From: Theocolax elegans
Lineage: Eukaryota > Arthropoda > Insecta > Hymenoptera > Cerocephalidae
DNA: 64,000 bases
Assembly: GCA_026168455.1 (NCBI GenBank)
Contig: CM047428.1
Location: 86,446,594-86,510,593, forward strand
Direction of reading: 5' to 3'
Below the pieces are notes generated by a model that was given only the letters and a program-made list of their open reading frames with translations, was not told the DNA's origin and made no database searches. Of the stretch, positions 1-12,438 are shown in pieces. Within the stretch, counting starts at the first letter, position 1; every line of letters starts with the position of its first letter. Both the position numbers and the translations under genes were made by a program.

Positions 1-26
1 TTATAAAAATCACGAAAAATAATAAA

Positions 27-34
27 TAATAATA

Positions 35-113
<79 letters not shown>
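27..113. repeat. (TAA)n microsatellite
   Basis: A nearly perfect AAT/TAA trinucleotide run with few interruptions, at the very start of the window. Confidence 0.95.
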
Positions 114-116
<3 letters not shown>

Positions 117-404
117 TAAAAGGTACGATATTAATCGACGTGTACGTTTACCCCGAAAAGGTAATAAAAAGTTTGGTCAAGTTTTTTCGCGTCGCTTGCG
201 AGTTGTTTTATTGCACGCTCAAAACGATTAGAGCACGAAAAACAATCGGATTTCTTCTTCTCTCTCTTGCTCTCGAATTAGATACTCGGAGATACCGAAG
301 GACGGTTTATCTAGATTGCCATTCACTTTTATGCCAATCTCTCCCTTTCGTGAGCGCGAGAACGTCAAAACAGATCTATCAAATGTTCGACGGAGGATGG
401 AGTG

Positions 405-455
<51 letters not shown>
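405..455. repeat. (TA)n(CA)n microsatellite
   Basis: A compound TA then CA dinucleotide run. It explains the polyHis/Thr frames here. Confidence 0.95.
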
Positions 456-457
<2 letters not shown>

Positions 458-3400
458 ACATGTCTTTTGTAACAACTCGCGGAGAAGTTTGAAAAAGCGA
501 GCCAAGTGCGAAAACCCTCGTTTTCGGACACGGTCCTTCAAAAAGTTTCACTCGCTTACACACCCTCAGGTATATTTGGGATTTATATACTCGTTTTCTT
601 GATTTATCGGTTACTTCCTCATCGTGTAACCATTCTTCCTATGGACATAAATACACATAAATCTTGAGATATCTTCGCTCGGATATTACATTTTGTTTTA
701 AATTTTTACGAGACTTTTTTACTCATTTTTTATATTGTTTATCTAATTTTTTAATTGATTATCCGATAATTCCTTTGTTCATTTTTAAGATGCTTTGCGA
801 ATAAAAAATTATTTCAAAACGGTAGTTTCAAATCTTTTAATTATTAACCAACGTTCCTCTACCTATTGGTTTATTTAATCGTGGCATAAAAACCACTAAT
901 GGTTATTAGTTTTTACTGTTATTATTGGTATATCCTCATCAAGCCAGACATTTTTGTCTTGTCGATAAATTGTAAAAATTCATAGTATAATAAGTAATTT
1001 TTAATGTCAAATATAAATTTTAATGAATTTTCACCGTCAAAAGTTACTGTAGATGAATTACAACCATTAATCTCAAATGTCAAATGTTTTCAAAATAATT
1101 AAATATTACAGTTTTATCGTTAATTTTCCATCCCAAAATATTGAATAAAAAATAATGCAAAAATATGAAACCGCGTTTTTAAAGAAGCATGTATTAATCA
1201 AGGGTGACGATCGTACGGAGAATAATAAAATAGACGAACGTACAAAATTAGCTAGAGAAAGGTAGCCGTATTGCAATAGTGTAAGCAAATGAAAATACTG
1301 ATTATAAGGCATAGAATAACTCGATAGATGTGTGGAGGGGTGTAATTGCCGGGTCTCGCGTGTATATACGTATATGTGTGGAACATTGTAAAGTAATTCT
1401 TGGTTATTGAATCAGAGGAGCTGTGTGTTTCTCTGGTGAGCATAGGCAAGTTGTACGAATTTTAATTAAGGTAAAGTTGGGTAAAGGTAGGCCCTAGATG
1501 TGCGCTTGTCGGAGAGAGAGCGAGACCTTTCCCTTCTTTAGGGCCAAGGGAAGTGGCCGGGCGAACTTTCTCATTGTCAAGGAAGAGCCTCGGTTGGTCA
1601 GCACAATGCACGTCGGAAAAGTTAACGCCACATCCGGCAACCTAACGCTCCGCTCGCATTAACGGTTAGCTACGTGTGCGTGGGTGTGTCTAGGCGCAGA
1701 CCCTTCTTTTGTGAGCTCTCCCTCTCTCTCCCTCCCTCCCTCCCTCCCTCCCTCTCAGCCGCTCGCGCTTCAAGTAACAGAGCCTGCAATCGAGTTAAAC
1801 CGATCGAGTTAAGTTTCGATCGGTTCGCCCCAAACTATACGACACCCTTTTCATCTCTATGTACACCCGCCGGTTAAACTTAAGAGCATCGCTGACAATA
1901 CTGTGCGTCTACACACCTATACCTGAAATTTGATACTTTCCACCCCTTTCCCTTTCTAAACTTACGACCCCCTCCATGTACGAGAATGCCGCATCGCGTA
2001 CTCTTCACGCAAATCTTTTCATTCGTTACAGACCCTTTATTTTTTGGTCATGTCGTTTATTCCGAGTGACGTATTTTATCGGCGTTCAATGATTTCGCGT
2101 CGATCGATCATAGGCGGATGCACCCTCGCGTACTAAAACAACCGAAAAATTAAAAGGCTCGACGAATCTACATATATAGATATACACGTATAAAAGGGTT
2201 GAAATTTCGGAATATAGGCTCGGAAAGCTCATTCGATGGGATAATTCGATATTTCCGCGGGTAAAAGCCGTGAGTCCGGCTCCCTTCCGGGCGTGCAAAA
2301 CGTGGTGACGTAGCTGCTGGACGCTCGTGAATTATGCATCGCCGGGCCTCCTATATACCGATCGTCGTTAACGAGGCGATGCTTCCTTCCACCCTTCTAT
2401 TTCAGCCCTGTCGTTGTTGTCTCTCGTACTTGGCGCGATTTAAACCACCTATCGCCTCTATATGTATATATATACACACACACACATCGCGTTAAATGCA
2501 CCCGTAGTTTTTGCGCTACAGGTACGGCCTGAATTTGACCGGCGTGGTGTTTAGATCCAACCTTTAGGAGCGCAAGCTGTTTTGTTACGTCAGCTACGTA
2601 TCGAGTGCATCGCGCAAAAACTATCTACCATTTTTTGCTTCGGCACTTCACTCCTTCTGTAATAACATTTTTTTTCTTTTCACCTCAAGGAAACTTATAT
2701 ATAATTAAAGAGCCGAAATCAGAGAGAATTTTCTTAGGTAATTTACCACGACAGTATTGTTCACATGTGATCATTCGATCTTTCGGATAAATTTTTACGT
2801 CCTTAATTTACCGTTCTGGCATTGTAATTTTTATTAGAAAATTCACTCCGTATCTGTTTGTTCAAGTAAACCAATAGTAGTAACAAAAAGTTAGTTAAAC
2901 GTTATTTAATTTTTATCGATGCAATTTATTTGAACACCATTTAAAATTTTACGTTTACAAGCAATGTCAAATAGATTTTATTAAAAATCGTAAAAGATTT
3001 ACCTTTCGTGTCTTATCCTTGATTTAAAGTTCAAAGTGAGTTTAAACCGATAGAGTACTTACCGTACTAAATTCATCGTGCTCTATCACTTAACGGTTTA
3101 AAAGTTAAATCGGCTGAAGAAAAAAGATATTCCTACTTGTCAAGAAGCATTAACAATGATTTATTATTATTTTTCGCTTTACAATTTACCTCTACTGCCA
3201 TGCTTTAAATCACTTTTCTGAAAATTGAATAAATTACGATGTAATTGTTTCTAATTTACGTTCTGACGACCTCACTCGTTTTACAAGTTTCTGTCTTTTA
3301 TTGTAATATCTTAAAATTACATTATGTTTTAAAGATACTTTATTATCTTTATTATTAATTTATTTTTTTGTCCTTAGATTTATATTAATGGTAAGAGTCG

Positions 3401-4160
3401 CTTTATATTTTGAATGATGTAATTACTTTAAATATCTTTGTAGAGCTTTCTTATATAACAGTTTTTTTTATTTTTAACAAATTATTATAGAAAAAATAAG
3501 ACTTTTTAAAATAAATCAATTGCTTAAATTAATTCTAGTAAGCACTACGATTCTTTTCATTAAATTTATATTTTTGATATCGTTGATTATGAATTCACTG
3601 AAAGTCTCTTCACATATTTCAAATAAATCATTGACGAAAAAAATTAAAAATTTGAAAAGTACGTAGCAGAAAAGCGTTTCAAATGTTTCTCGTTGAAATT
3701 TATTATGCGCGTATCAGTTATTCAAACCTGAAAATAACCAAGTTTGAGTATTAAATGAAAATATAAGTACATCTATCAATTAGTTTGCTCTATCATTTTG
3801 TGTTTTTCATCTTATATTTCATTGTTTTTACAAATCAATGCCAAAATTTAATTTGTGTAATAATACATTGAGGTTGAATCAATTTTAAAAAAATACATAT
3901 ATCATTATAAGGTATTTACGTGAAGTTGAAATAGTCGATGTTAATTCGACAAATATGAAAACAATTAATTTTAACGATCGGGAATCGTAATAATTCATAC
4001 GACAGTTTCATTTACATCTTTTAAATTCATTAGTTTGCAATATTTTATAACTTTCCAATGTTAATGCTTAACAAGTTGTGTAATTGTGAATGAATAATTA
4101 AAAAAAAGAAAGAGTTACGCGTGGAATAGTAGTAATTACACTCGGTTTGGCGAAACGATA

Positions 4161-4310
4161 TCAATAATAGCGGTATGCCAGTAATGGGGACACGGCAAGG
4201 GATTTAAATAACAGGGGCACGCCGATAATCAAAACATAGTATGGAATGTCAATTGGGGGTACATCCATAATGAGGCCGTACTAAGGAATGTCAATAATAG
4301 GGATATATTA
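4161..4310. repeat. Degenerate minisatellite, about 20-23 bp unit
   Basis: About seven imperfect units share TCAATAATAGGG, GTAATGGGGACAC and CATAATGAGGCCGTAC-like words. The units are too diverged for an exact period. There is no coding potential. Confidence 0.5.
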
Positions 4311-5850
4311 TATACGTATGTATATATATATACATATATCAACAATTCTCGGTGCAGGTAATATCAGCCGCGTATGGAAGATTCAAATAATTACATTAAA
4401 TAATTTTTCAAATTGAAAATATATGCGCGTGCCAGAATTGCTCTCGGTCGGTAATACCGCAACGGTCGATCATCCGACGTAACAAAAGTGTCGTCAAACT
4501 GGATGAGCGTTGTAGAAAAAGTTTTGCACGATCCGCATTCCCATATTTAATAACGATCGTAACTCACGACGCTATATCCCTTGGTAAAAAAGTGAGAGAG
4601 AGGGGGGGGCAGAGAGTGAGAGAGAGAGAGAGAGAGAGGGAGAGGAGATAAAAAGTAAAGAAAGAATTAGGAATTACAATTCACATTATCTATTAGTCTA
4701 CCTAACTATCTATTAATCTCTTCTCCACCTTTTCTTCTCCTTTTTTTTCGCTCTTTTTCGTCCTCGGTAAAAACCTTCGGCTCGTGTACTAAAACGCTAA
4801 CTCTCATTCTCTTTGAATTTATCGGGCAACTTTTTAATGAAATAAATTACGCGGGAAAAATAGCGAGTCGCAAACTCCCGTCGCATTTACTACGTCCCCT
4901 ATGTCTGTCTCTCGGTGTGTACGTCTGTGTGCGTGGGTGTCTACATGTGCGCTCTCTTTCCGCGCCGAAAAATCGCTGCGGAATTAAAACTGGCGGAGCG
5001 CCCCGGCAAATTCATCCCGACGTGCAGTTTGTGGATGGGAAAAAAAAGGAAAAAAATAAATTCTTTTCCCGTAATCTCCTATCTGACTACTGATAATTGC
5101 AGCTACATCAACGTTATATTTCGTTATATACGAACGCGCGTACGGACCGTGTCTAATTCTTTTAATCGATTTCTATATCCATGTATTATCAATTGATTAT
5201 CGTTCTTCCAACTTTCAACGTTTCCAATTGGACTACGCGGTTTTTATTTTTATTTCTCTAAGTGTATTTTAAACTTTAACAGAGCTTTTACCCAAATAAG
5301 AAAGTACTTTAGAAAAAAGCTGGGATGCTAATGTACCTAACATTTTTTTACTTTATCTGTAGGTATACAAGCGTGCGTATATACGGTACGTCGTAAAAAT
5401 AAACGTTAGCATTGTTTTGAAAAAAAGTATAAATACATAATATACACGTATGTACGCGTAAAATTGGTTAAACGCTTCGAATACTCGCTTAGGCGTAACT
5501 CAACCCAAGTCAATGTACAAATTGAAAACAAAAAAAATGTTTGAATGGAACGAGTTTGCGAAAAAAATCTCTATGATTTACATCGTGTATTGTTCGGTAA
5601 ACAATAAATTTACTTATGAAAAAAAAAAAAAATAAATAGAAAAATCTGTCAATTTCCCTAGACATTCGCATTCTTGCGGAAAATTCCAAGGGCAAATGTG
5701 TCCCACGCTTTTCGTACAGTATAGAGAGAGAAAGAGAGAGAGAGAGAAAGGCAGGATAAGGACGTATGTACGCAACAAACGCGCTAGGAATGCGCAGCAG
5801 TGCATTACGCAACGCATTAAATCGTCTTTCTCTCTACGCTGCTGGTACTT

Positions 5851-7364
5851 TTTTCTTTTATTATTATTATTATTATCATTATTATTATTTCACTCGTTCC
5901 CTTGACTCGAAGACAGCTCGTTAAGCCGATGCTTCGTGCAAAACGGTTCTTTCGTTACCCAGACTTTTTTCGCGTACGAGCGCTAAATTTATTTTTCTTT
6001 TCGTTCATTTATTTTTGACCTTATCGGCGAATGTGCGCGTCTCTTTAAAAAAATTACGCACCTAAATTCATTTTGATTAATACATTTTTTTTGGGTGGTT
6101 AGCTAAGAGATATTTTATTTTGCTTGACTTAATTGTCACTGTAATGAATCGTTGATGAAGTCGGGATAAATTACAAGTTAAAATATTTTAAAAAACAGCA
6201 CGTACCAGGTACTCCTAAGAAGAATTGAAAAAATATAGTTTCAAGTATCTATTTTCTATAGGGATAAAATATCGATTTGATATTTAAAAATAGAAGACCA
6301 AGAAAATTCACTTTTGAAAATTATGCAGGTTTGGGTTCCAAGTTTTTAATTTATTAAGAAATAAAATTATGTTCCGATATTAAAAATGTTAAAAATTTAA
6401 TCTTTTTTTATTTTTCTACTTGAAAATTATAAAATAATATAAAATTTAGAATTTCGCTACTGTAAATTAGAAACACTGAAATTTGTAATTTATAAAGCGA
6501 AAAATGAAATTTCGAGAACTGTTTTAAATAGTATGTAGATGAATAAGCTTCTAGGAAAATATGAGTATTATTGGAGTTAGGTGAAATCAGCTTTTGGAAA
6601 TTAATTATGAAGTTATTGACTATTTTCGCTAAGTGCCTAATTTTTAGGTTTCACAAATTCTTCGCTTTGTATTAGGCTAATTTGGATGAAAATTGTAATG
6701 ACAGCATGGTAGAATTTTTGAAATAAAACATGCCTGGAAAAAATTTGCGTCGAACATGTTAAAAATTGTCAATTACAAGGAAAAATAATAGAATCAAGCG
6801 AACGTCAGCAAAAAAAGAAAGCGAGTAGTTTATACCTTACATAAAGAGAAACATCAAAGTTACCTTTTAGTTGCGTTAATTTTAGGTAGTATTATATTCA
6901 AGGGGAACGAGTAAACTCGAATAAGAGAATTCGTAAATTCATCTCGGAAATGTTAGTCTCCGTACTCGAAATAATTTCAGAGAGATCCCAAAAAGCAGTA
7001 ATGAATTCAATTTCTTAAAGTGATTCCCATTCTCTAAATTGTCGTGAACCTAGATTTTCGGTAAAAGCAAAAGCACGTACACACCACGTACGTGTGCGTG
7101 TGTGCGTAAATATATACGTATAGAGGTGAAACTGTCGTTGGTCGGTTGACTCCGCCCACAAATCAAAGCAAAAGAGAATACGCGGTAACGCATCCTTTCC
7201 TCTCTGGTGTGTAGTACAGGATACGGTAAGGAAAAAGAGGAATGATGAACCGAGAGAACGAAATCGTTCGACGTTGCGTTTTCCTGCGGGTAGAGGCCGA
7301 AAACGCTACTAACCGACCGGAAGCCGCGACAATGCAGACATGGAGAGAAAGAGAGAGAGAGAGA
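5851..7364. repeat. Tandem duplication 1, copy A (about 1.5 kb)
   Basis: It begins at TTTTCTTTTA(TTA)n and ends in a GA tract. It repeats almost base for base at an offset of 1514. It is non-coding and AT-rich, with an (ATT)n tract at the start and a GC-richer 3' part (7080-7364). No ORF in it survives scrutiny. Confidence 0.93.
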
Positions 7365-8859
7365 TTTTCTTTTATTATTATTATTATTATCATTATTATT
7401 ATTTCACTCGTTCCCTTGACTCGAAGACAGCTCGTTAAGCCGATGCTTCGTGCAAAACGGTTCTTTCGTTACCCAGACTTTTTTCGCGTACGAGCGCTAA
7501 ATTTATTTTTCTTTTCGTTCATTTATTTTTGACCTTATCGGCGAATGTGCGCGTCTCTTTAAAAAAATTACGCACCTAAATTCATTTTGATTAATACATT
7601 TTTTTTGGGTGGTTAGCTAAGAGATATTTTATTTTGCTTGACTTAATTGTCACTGTAATGAATCGTTGATGAAGTCGGGATAAATTACAAGTTAAAATAT
7701 TTTAAAAAACAGCACGTACCAGGTACTCCTAAGAAGAATTGAAAAATATAGTTTCAAGTATCTATTTTCTATAGGGATAAAATATCGATTTGATATTTAA
7801 AAATAGAAGACCAAGAAAATTCACTTTTGAAAATTATGCAGGTTTGGGTTCCAAGTTTTTAATTTATTAAGAAATAAAATTATGTTCCGATATTAAAAAT
7901 GTTAAAATTTAATCTTTTTTTATTTTTCTACTTGAAAATTATAAAATAATATAAAATTTAGAATTTCGCTACTGTAAATTAGAAACACTGAAATTTGTAA
8001 TTTATAAAGCGAAAAATGAAATTTCGAGAACTGTTTTAAATAGTATGTAGATGAATAAGCTTCTAGGAAAATATGAGTATTATTGGAGTTAGGTGAAATC
8101 AGCTTTTGGAAATTAATTATGAAGTTATTGACTATTTTCGCTAAGTGCCTAATTTTTAGGTTTCACAAATTCTTCGCTTTGTATTAGGCTAATTTGGATG
8201 AAAATTGTAATGACAGCATGGTAGAATTTTTGAAATAAAACATGCCTGGAAAAAATTTGCGTCGAACATGTTAAAAATTGTCAATTACAAGGAAAAATAA
8301 TAGAATCAAGCGAACGTCAGCAAAAAAGAAAGCGAGTAGTTTATACCTTACATAAAGAGAAACATCAAAGTTACCTTTTAGTTGCGTTAATTTTAGGTAG
8401 TATTATATTCAAGGGGAACGAGTAAACTCGAATAAGAGAATTCGTAAATTCATCTCGGAAATGTTAGTCTCCGTACTCGAAATAATTTCAAGAGAGATCC
8501 CAAAAAAGCAGTAATGAATTCAATTTCTTAAAGTGATTCCCATTCTCTAAATTGTCGTGAACCTAGATTTTCGGTAAAAGCAAAAGCAACGTACACAACC
8601 ACGTACGTGTGCGTGTGTGCGTAAATATATACGTATAGAGGTGAAACTGTCGTTGGTCGGTTGACTCCGCCCACAAATCAAAGAAAAAGAGAATACGCGG
8701 TAACGCATCCTTTCCTCTCTGGTGTGTAGTACAGGATACGGTAAGGAAAAAGAGGAATGATGAACCGAGAGAACGAAATCGTTCGACGTTGCGTTTTCCT
8801 GCGGGTAGAGGCCGAAAACGCTACTAACCGACCGGAAGCCAGCGACAATGCAGGACATG

Positions 8860-8885
<26 letters not shown>
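7365..8885. repeat. Tandem duplication 1, copy B (about 1.5 kb)
   Basis: It is directly adjacent to copy A and collinear with it. The differences I found are nearly all single-base indels, mostly in A-runs (for example after 6231 and 6803), plus a few in the GC-richer end. It ends in a longer GA tract (8865-8890). Confidence 0.93.
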
Positions 8886-8890
<5 letters not shown>

Positions 8891-9820
8891 GTACAGATGG
8901 GCCGGTCGCCAAAATCCAAAAGGCGCCCTTGTGTCCGCATAAATCAGGAATGTGTCAAGTTACCCAGCGAAAACTACGCGCGCGTTCTCAAGATTTCCGT
9001 ACACACACACACACACACACGTATATATAGGAAGGAAGAAGCATAGAGAGAGAGAGAGAGAGAGAGGGGGGGAGGGGGAGGGGGACGCGAAGAAACTCGG
9101 CCATAATTTTGCTAACTTTTATACACGCGTATACGTAGACACGTACGTATACACATATAGCGTACTAGGTCTCGTAACGATTTCGCGGACGCAAAGACTT
9201 TCGCGCCATTTACGGATGAGTGAGATGTGTATATACGTACACGAGTACGAGTGTAGAAAGCTGCATTCGTCGATTTCGTTTCCTCGAAGAGAATCTTCCC
9301 GAATCACGGGTTACGTAATCAGTAACAATTTCCCGTACAAATCAAATTACTTTCGTTGAAAATTGTTCATTTGTTTAAAACATAAAGTGTAAATCAACTG
9401 TTGCCGATCCGGCGATTAAAAACCTACTTAATATTTGATTTAATCAAATACAACCGAAAGAAAAGAGAAAGAAAAATCAACTAGTAACGATTTGAGCTGG
9501 AGGATCGAAACGACCGTAAAATTATTAGGCCGGCAAACTAAGAGACGTTGTAAAGTGTAATTGAATTTTCAGTAAGAGTCTATTAGGTACCGAGGACAAG
9601 AGAGACGAAAAAAGGGAAAAGGGAATCGAGAGTAAAAGAAATCTCGTTTTATATTTTTAAATACGACGTTAGGAGCGAAACGGTAAAGGGTAAAGTGATA
9701 ATCCGAATCTGTATACGTGTATATCTATGTATGCGTATATATATAGAAAAAAATTAAACGATTGCACCGGAGGTCTCTATATCGAGTCGTTAATGACGCC
9801 ATTCTGTGTATATCCCTACT

Positions 9821-9927
9821 CCTCTCCCCCCTCCCCCCCTCCCCCTCCCCTCCCCTCTCGCTCTCTCTCTTTCCTTAAGCTCTTGAAGGTACGACGACGA
9901 CGACGACGACGACGACGCCGACGACGT
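9821..9927. repeat. C-rich tract followed by (ACG)n
   Basis: CCCCT-type repeats (9821-9860) and CT lead into about twelve ACG units (9891-9927). The minus strand of the first part has many G-runs and could form a quadruplex. Confidence 0.9.
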
Positions 9928-12104
9928 GCTTAACGACACAGATATTTTGCATTAAACGCGCTCGTAAAGTACCTCATTAAAGCCGTCGGCCGCGCCGGTT
10001 AGCGTTTTTATGAATGATAAACTCTGCCGGTGCCTCTCTTCTGGCAAAGCTGTACCGACGCTCGCTTACCTACACGCACGCACGCACGCACCCACACACA
10101 CGTAGGTCGGAAAACTAGTTTGGAGAAGGAGACACATTGCTCTTTGACTCGTATAACTAAGACATTAGTCCGAGTGCACCCTCCCTCTCATCCCCTGTCG
10201 CACCCTGTGTCTTTGTCTTGTATACGACTGCTCGGCTAACACTTTTCCCCGTGTGCCAACCCGGAAATTACGTTCTCCTCTTTATGCGCCCTACGCCAGT
10301 GTGTACAACCGTGCACTGTCTCTTTTACTACCTTGCGCACCAGCTACTGAGATTCTCGTTACAAAAAATATAATATATCGATCTCTTTTTTTTTATATTT
10401 ACTCGGTCGTTTCAATGCACGAACATTAAATCCCCTCTCCTCGATCGCTTTTCATCTTTCATTTTCATTTGAACAAAGTGACACTTGGCTGGCTCACTTT
10501 CATCAAAATTAGAATAAAGTTTTATCAAAAGCCTCGTCGGTGCTATTAGTTACCCCCGTCGTTCCTCCTAACTCGACCAACGGAATTGCCAATTAAACAC
10601 TTCATTCTCCCTTTATTATATATATATATTATGCACCTTTTTCCCTTCATCTTTTTATATATAGAGATCTCGACAAGTTTCTTCTACGTTTCTCACAGCT
10701 CGATCAAGTCAGGAAAATATAACGACCATCATTTATTTTATATTTCGCGCTTTAATTCATTTTTAATATGCAATACTTTGTTCGTCGTAGACGTATTTGG
10801 TTAGTTTTTCAACGATATTTGGAACAAATGGTACCATTTTAAATCTCTCTATTTTTTATTACATACAAATTATTATGTCTTATTAACAGTTATTATATTT
10901 TTTCATTCTAAACGTCATCAGTATTGATCCAACCTATATAATAACTATGGATCATTTTTGTTGAAAGAATTTTTTTGACATATCTACGCATTTTTGTACA
11001 AAAGAGACCAAATAAATTTTAGTATATTAAAACTTTTTTATTATTTATTTTATCATCGAATATTAAAAAAAATAAGATATTTAAAACCGACGATGTTTTT
11101 ACGTTAGATTATATAGATTATGCAGTACTCAATGTTAAAATTCGTAAAACAAAAATCGATACAAAGTTGTATAATATACACATGTATTTAAATATTATTA
11201 TGTTTATTTTTTTAAGTATAAATTGCAATTTTTTATTAATTTTTCGTTTAAAAATCAAAATTTCGGAATCTTTTCAGCTCTACCTGCTTTAGAATCCGAG
11301 AAATTGAAAAATTCGGTTACACCTCAATATCCTCTACATCCTTGTGCGTTACTATAAAGTATATAGTCATTTTTAATATAAGTGCACTACTTTGTGCGAT
11401 ACCGTTGATACAAGATGTACTGTGGCTTCTTAGAAATTCGAAGACAAATTATTTACTTTTTTCGGTTTATTGCAAATTGTACGAATTGCGCTTAATACAC
11501 CTGTTTATACTATTTCCACGTATTTCTTACGCAACTTTTAACTACGATTTTTATTCTCGATATTTTCATTTTCATATATACTATAACTTTTAGAAGTTTT
11601 ATTACCATTGACTGAAGAAGTGGAGTATCAACAAGTGACGTAAAATTGAACCGATTCGAGATACACACGCGCAGAGAAAGAGACGCGGCCACGCATTCGT
11701 AGACGTTGCATTCGATGTTTTCGATCGAGGATTCGAAAATATATATACGTACGTATAAGGTACAGAAGAGGTCTCGCAGTCACTCTCGGCAAAAGCTCGA
11801 TCTGAATTGTAAAATCGCAAACTGCTCGAAATTCCTTAACACAGCCATTACCATTTCAATAGCCCGACGAGAGAGATGGCGATAGGCGGATAGAGAGAGG
11901 CTCGGGTTGGGCTGGAGAGAAGGGGAGAAGGGGATGGACCTATACCTCGTCGGCGTCGTCATCATCCCCGTCCACGAAATCCCAGTGGTGCACTAAAATC
12001 GCAGCGAGCGCGTGTTGCACATAAAGCTGTCCAAAACGCGCATCCATAAACCAAGCCATCTCTCTCCCTCTCTCGCTCTCGATCGTCCCTCGGAGGCTCG
12101 GGTG

Positions 12105-12112
12105 TATAAAGG
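12105..12112 (+). promoter_or_regulatory. Candidate TATA box (TATAAAGG)
   Basis: TATAAAGG lies in a GC-richer island (12.0-12.65 kb) followed by CCCAATGAGATTGG, an inverted CCAAT pair. I saw no convincing donor or coding exon downstream, so support is weaker than for the 18.7 kb site. Confidence 0.18.
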
Positions 12113-12399
12113 CCCAATGAGATTGGCTGCGAAGGACGATTTCCCTTCGCGCGTTCGAAGACAGTGCGCGTCAGAGGCCGAGAGGGAGAGACAGAGAGAG
12201 AGAGAGAGTATGAGAGGAGCGCATCACGTCGCGTTACACTGTCCTGTCACACACGCCCATAAGAGGAAGAGAGGCTTGAAATCAAGCGCGAACTATACGC
12301 TCGGCGCGTGGGCGAACGTGTACCAATGTCGCCGACGCCGCGGACGAAGCCTTCTGTGACAACCATAACGTGTCTACCTCCTCTATTCACTCGGATCTC

Positions 12400-12438
12400 G
12401 CTGCCTGCCTGGCTGGCTGGCTGGCTGGCTGGCTGGCT
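12400..12438. repeat. (CTGG)n tetranucleotide repeat
   Basis: About eight units of CTGG/GCTG. Read on the minus strand it gives the PASQPASQ artefact. Confidence 0.92.

Larger units (their letters stand above)
1..5850. other. Gene-free AT-rich sequence with microsatellites
   Basis: It holds (TAA)n at 27-113, TA/CA at 405-455, CCTC repeats at 1717-1756, GA at 4591-4648 and 5725-5748, and a GC-richer patch at 1500-2600. No exon with family similarity or good coding character was found on either strand. It is probably luna first-intron or 5' flanking DNA. Confidence 0.6.
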
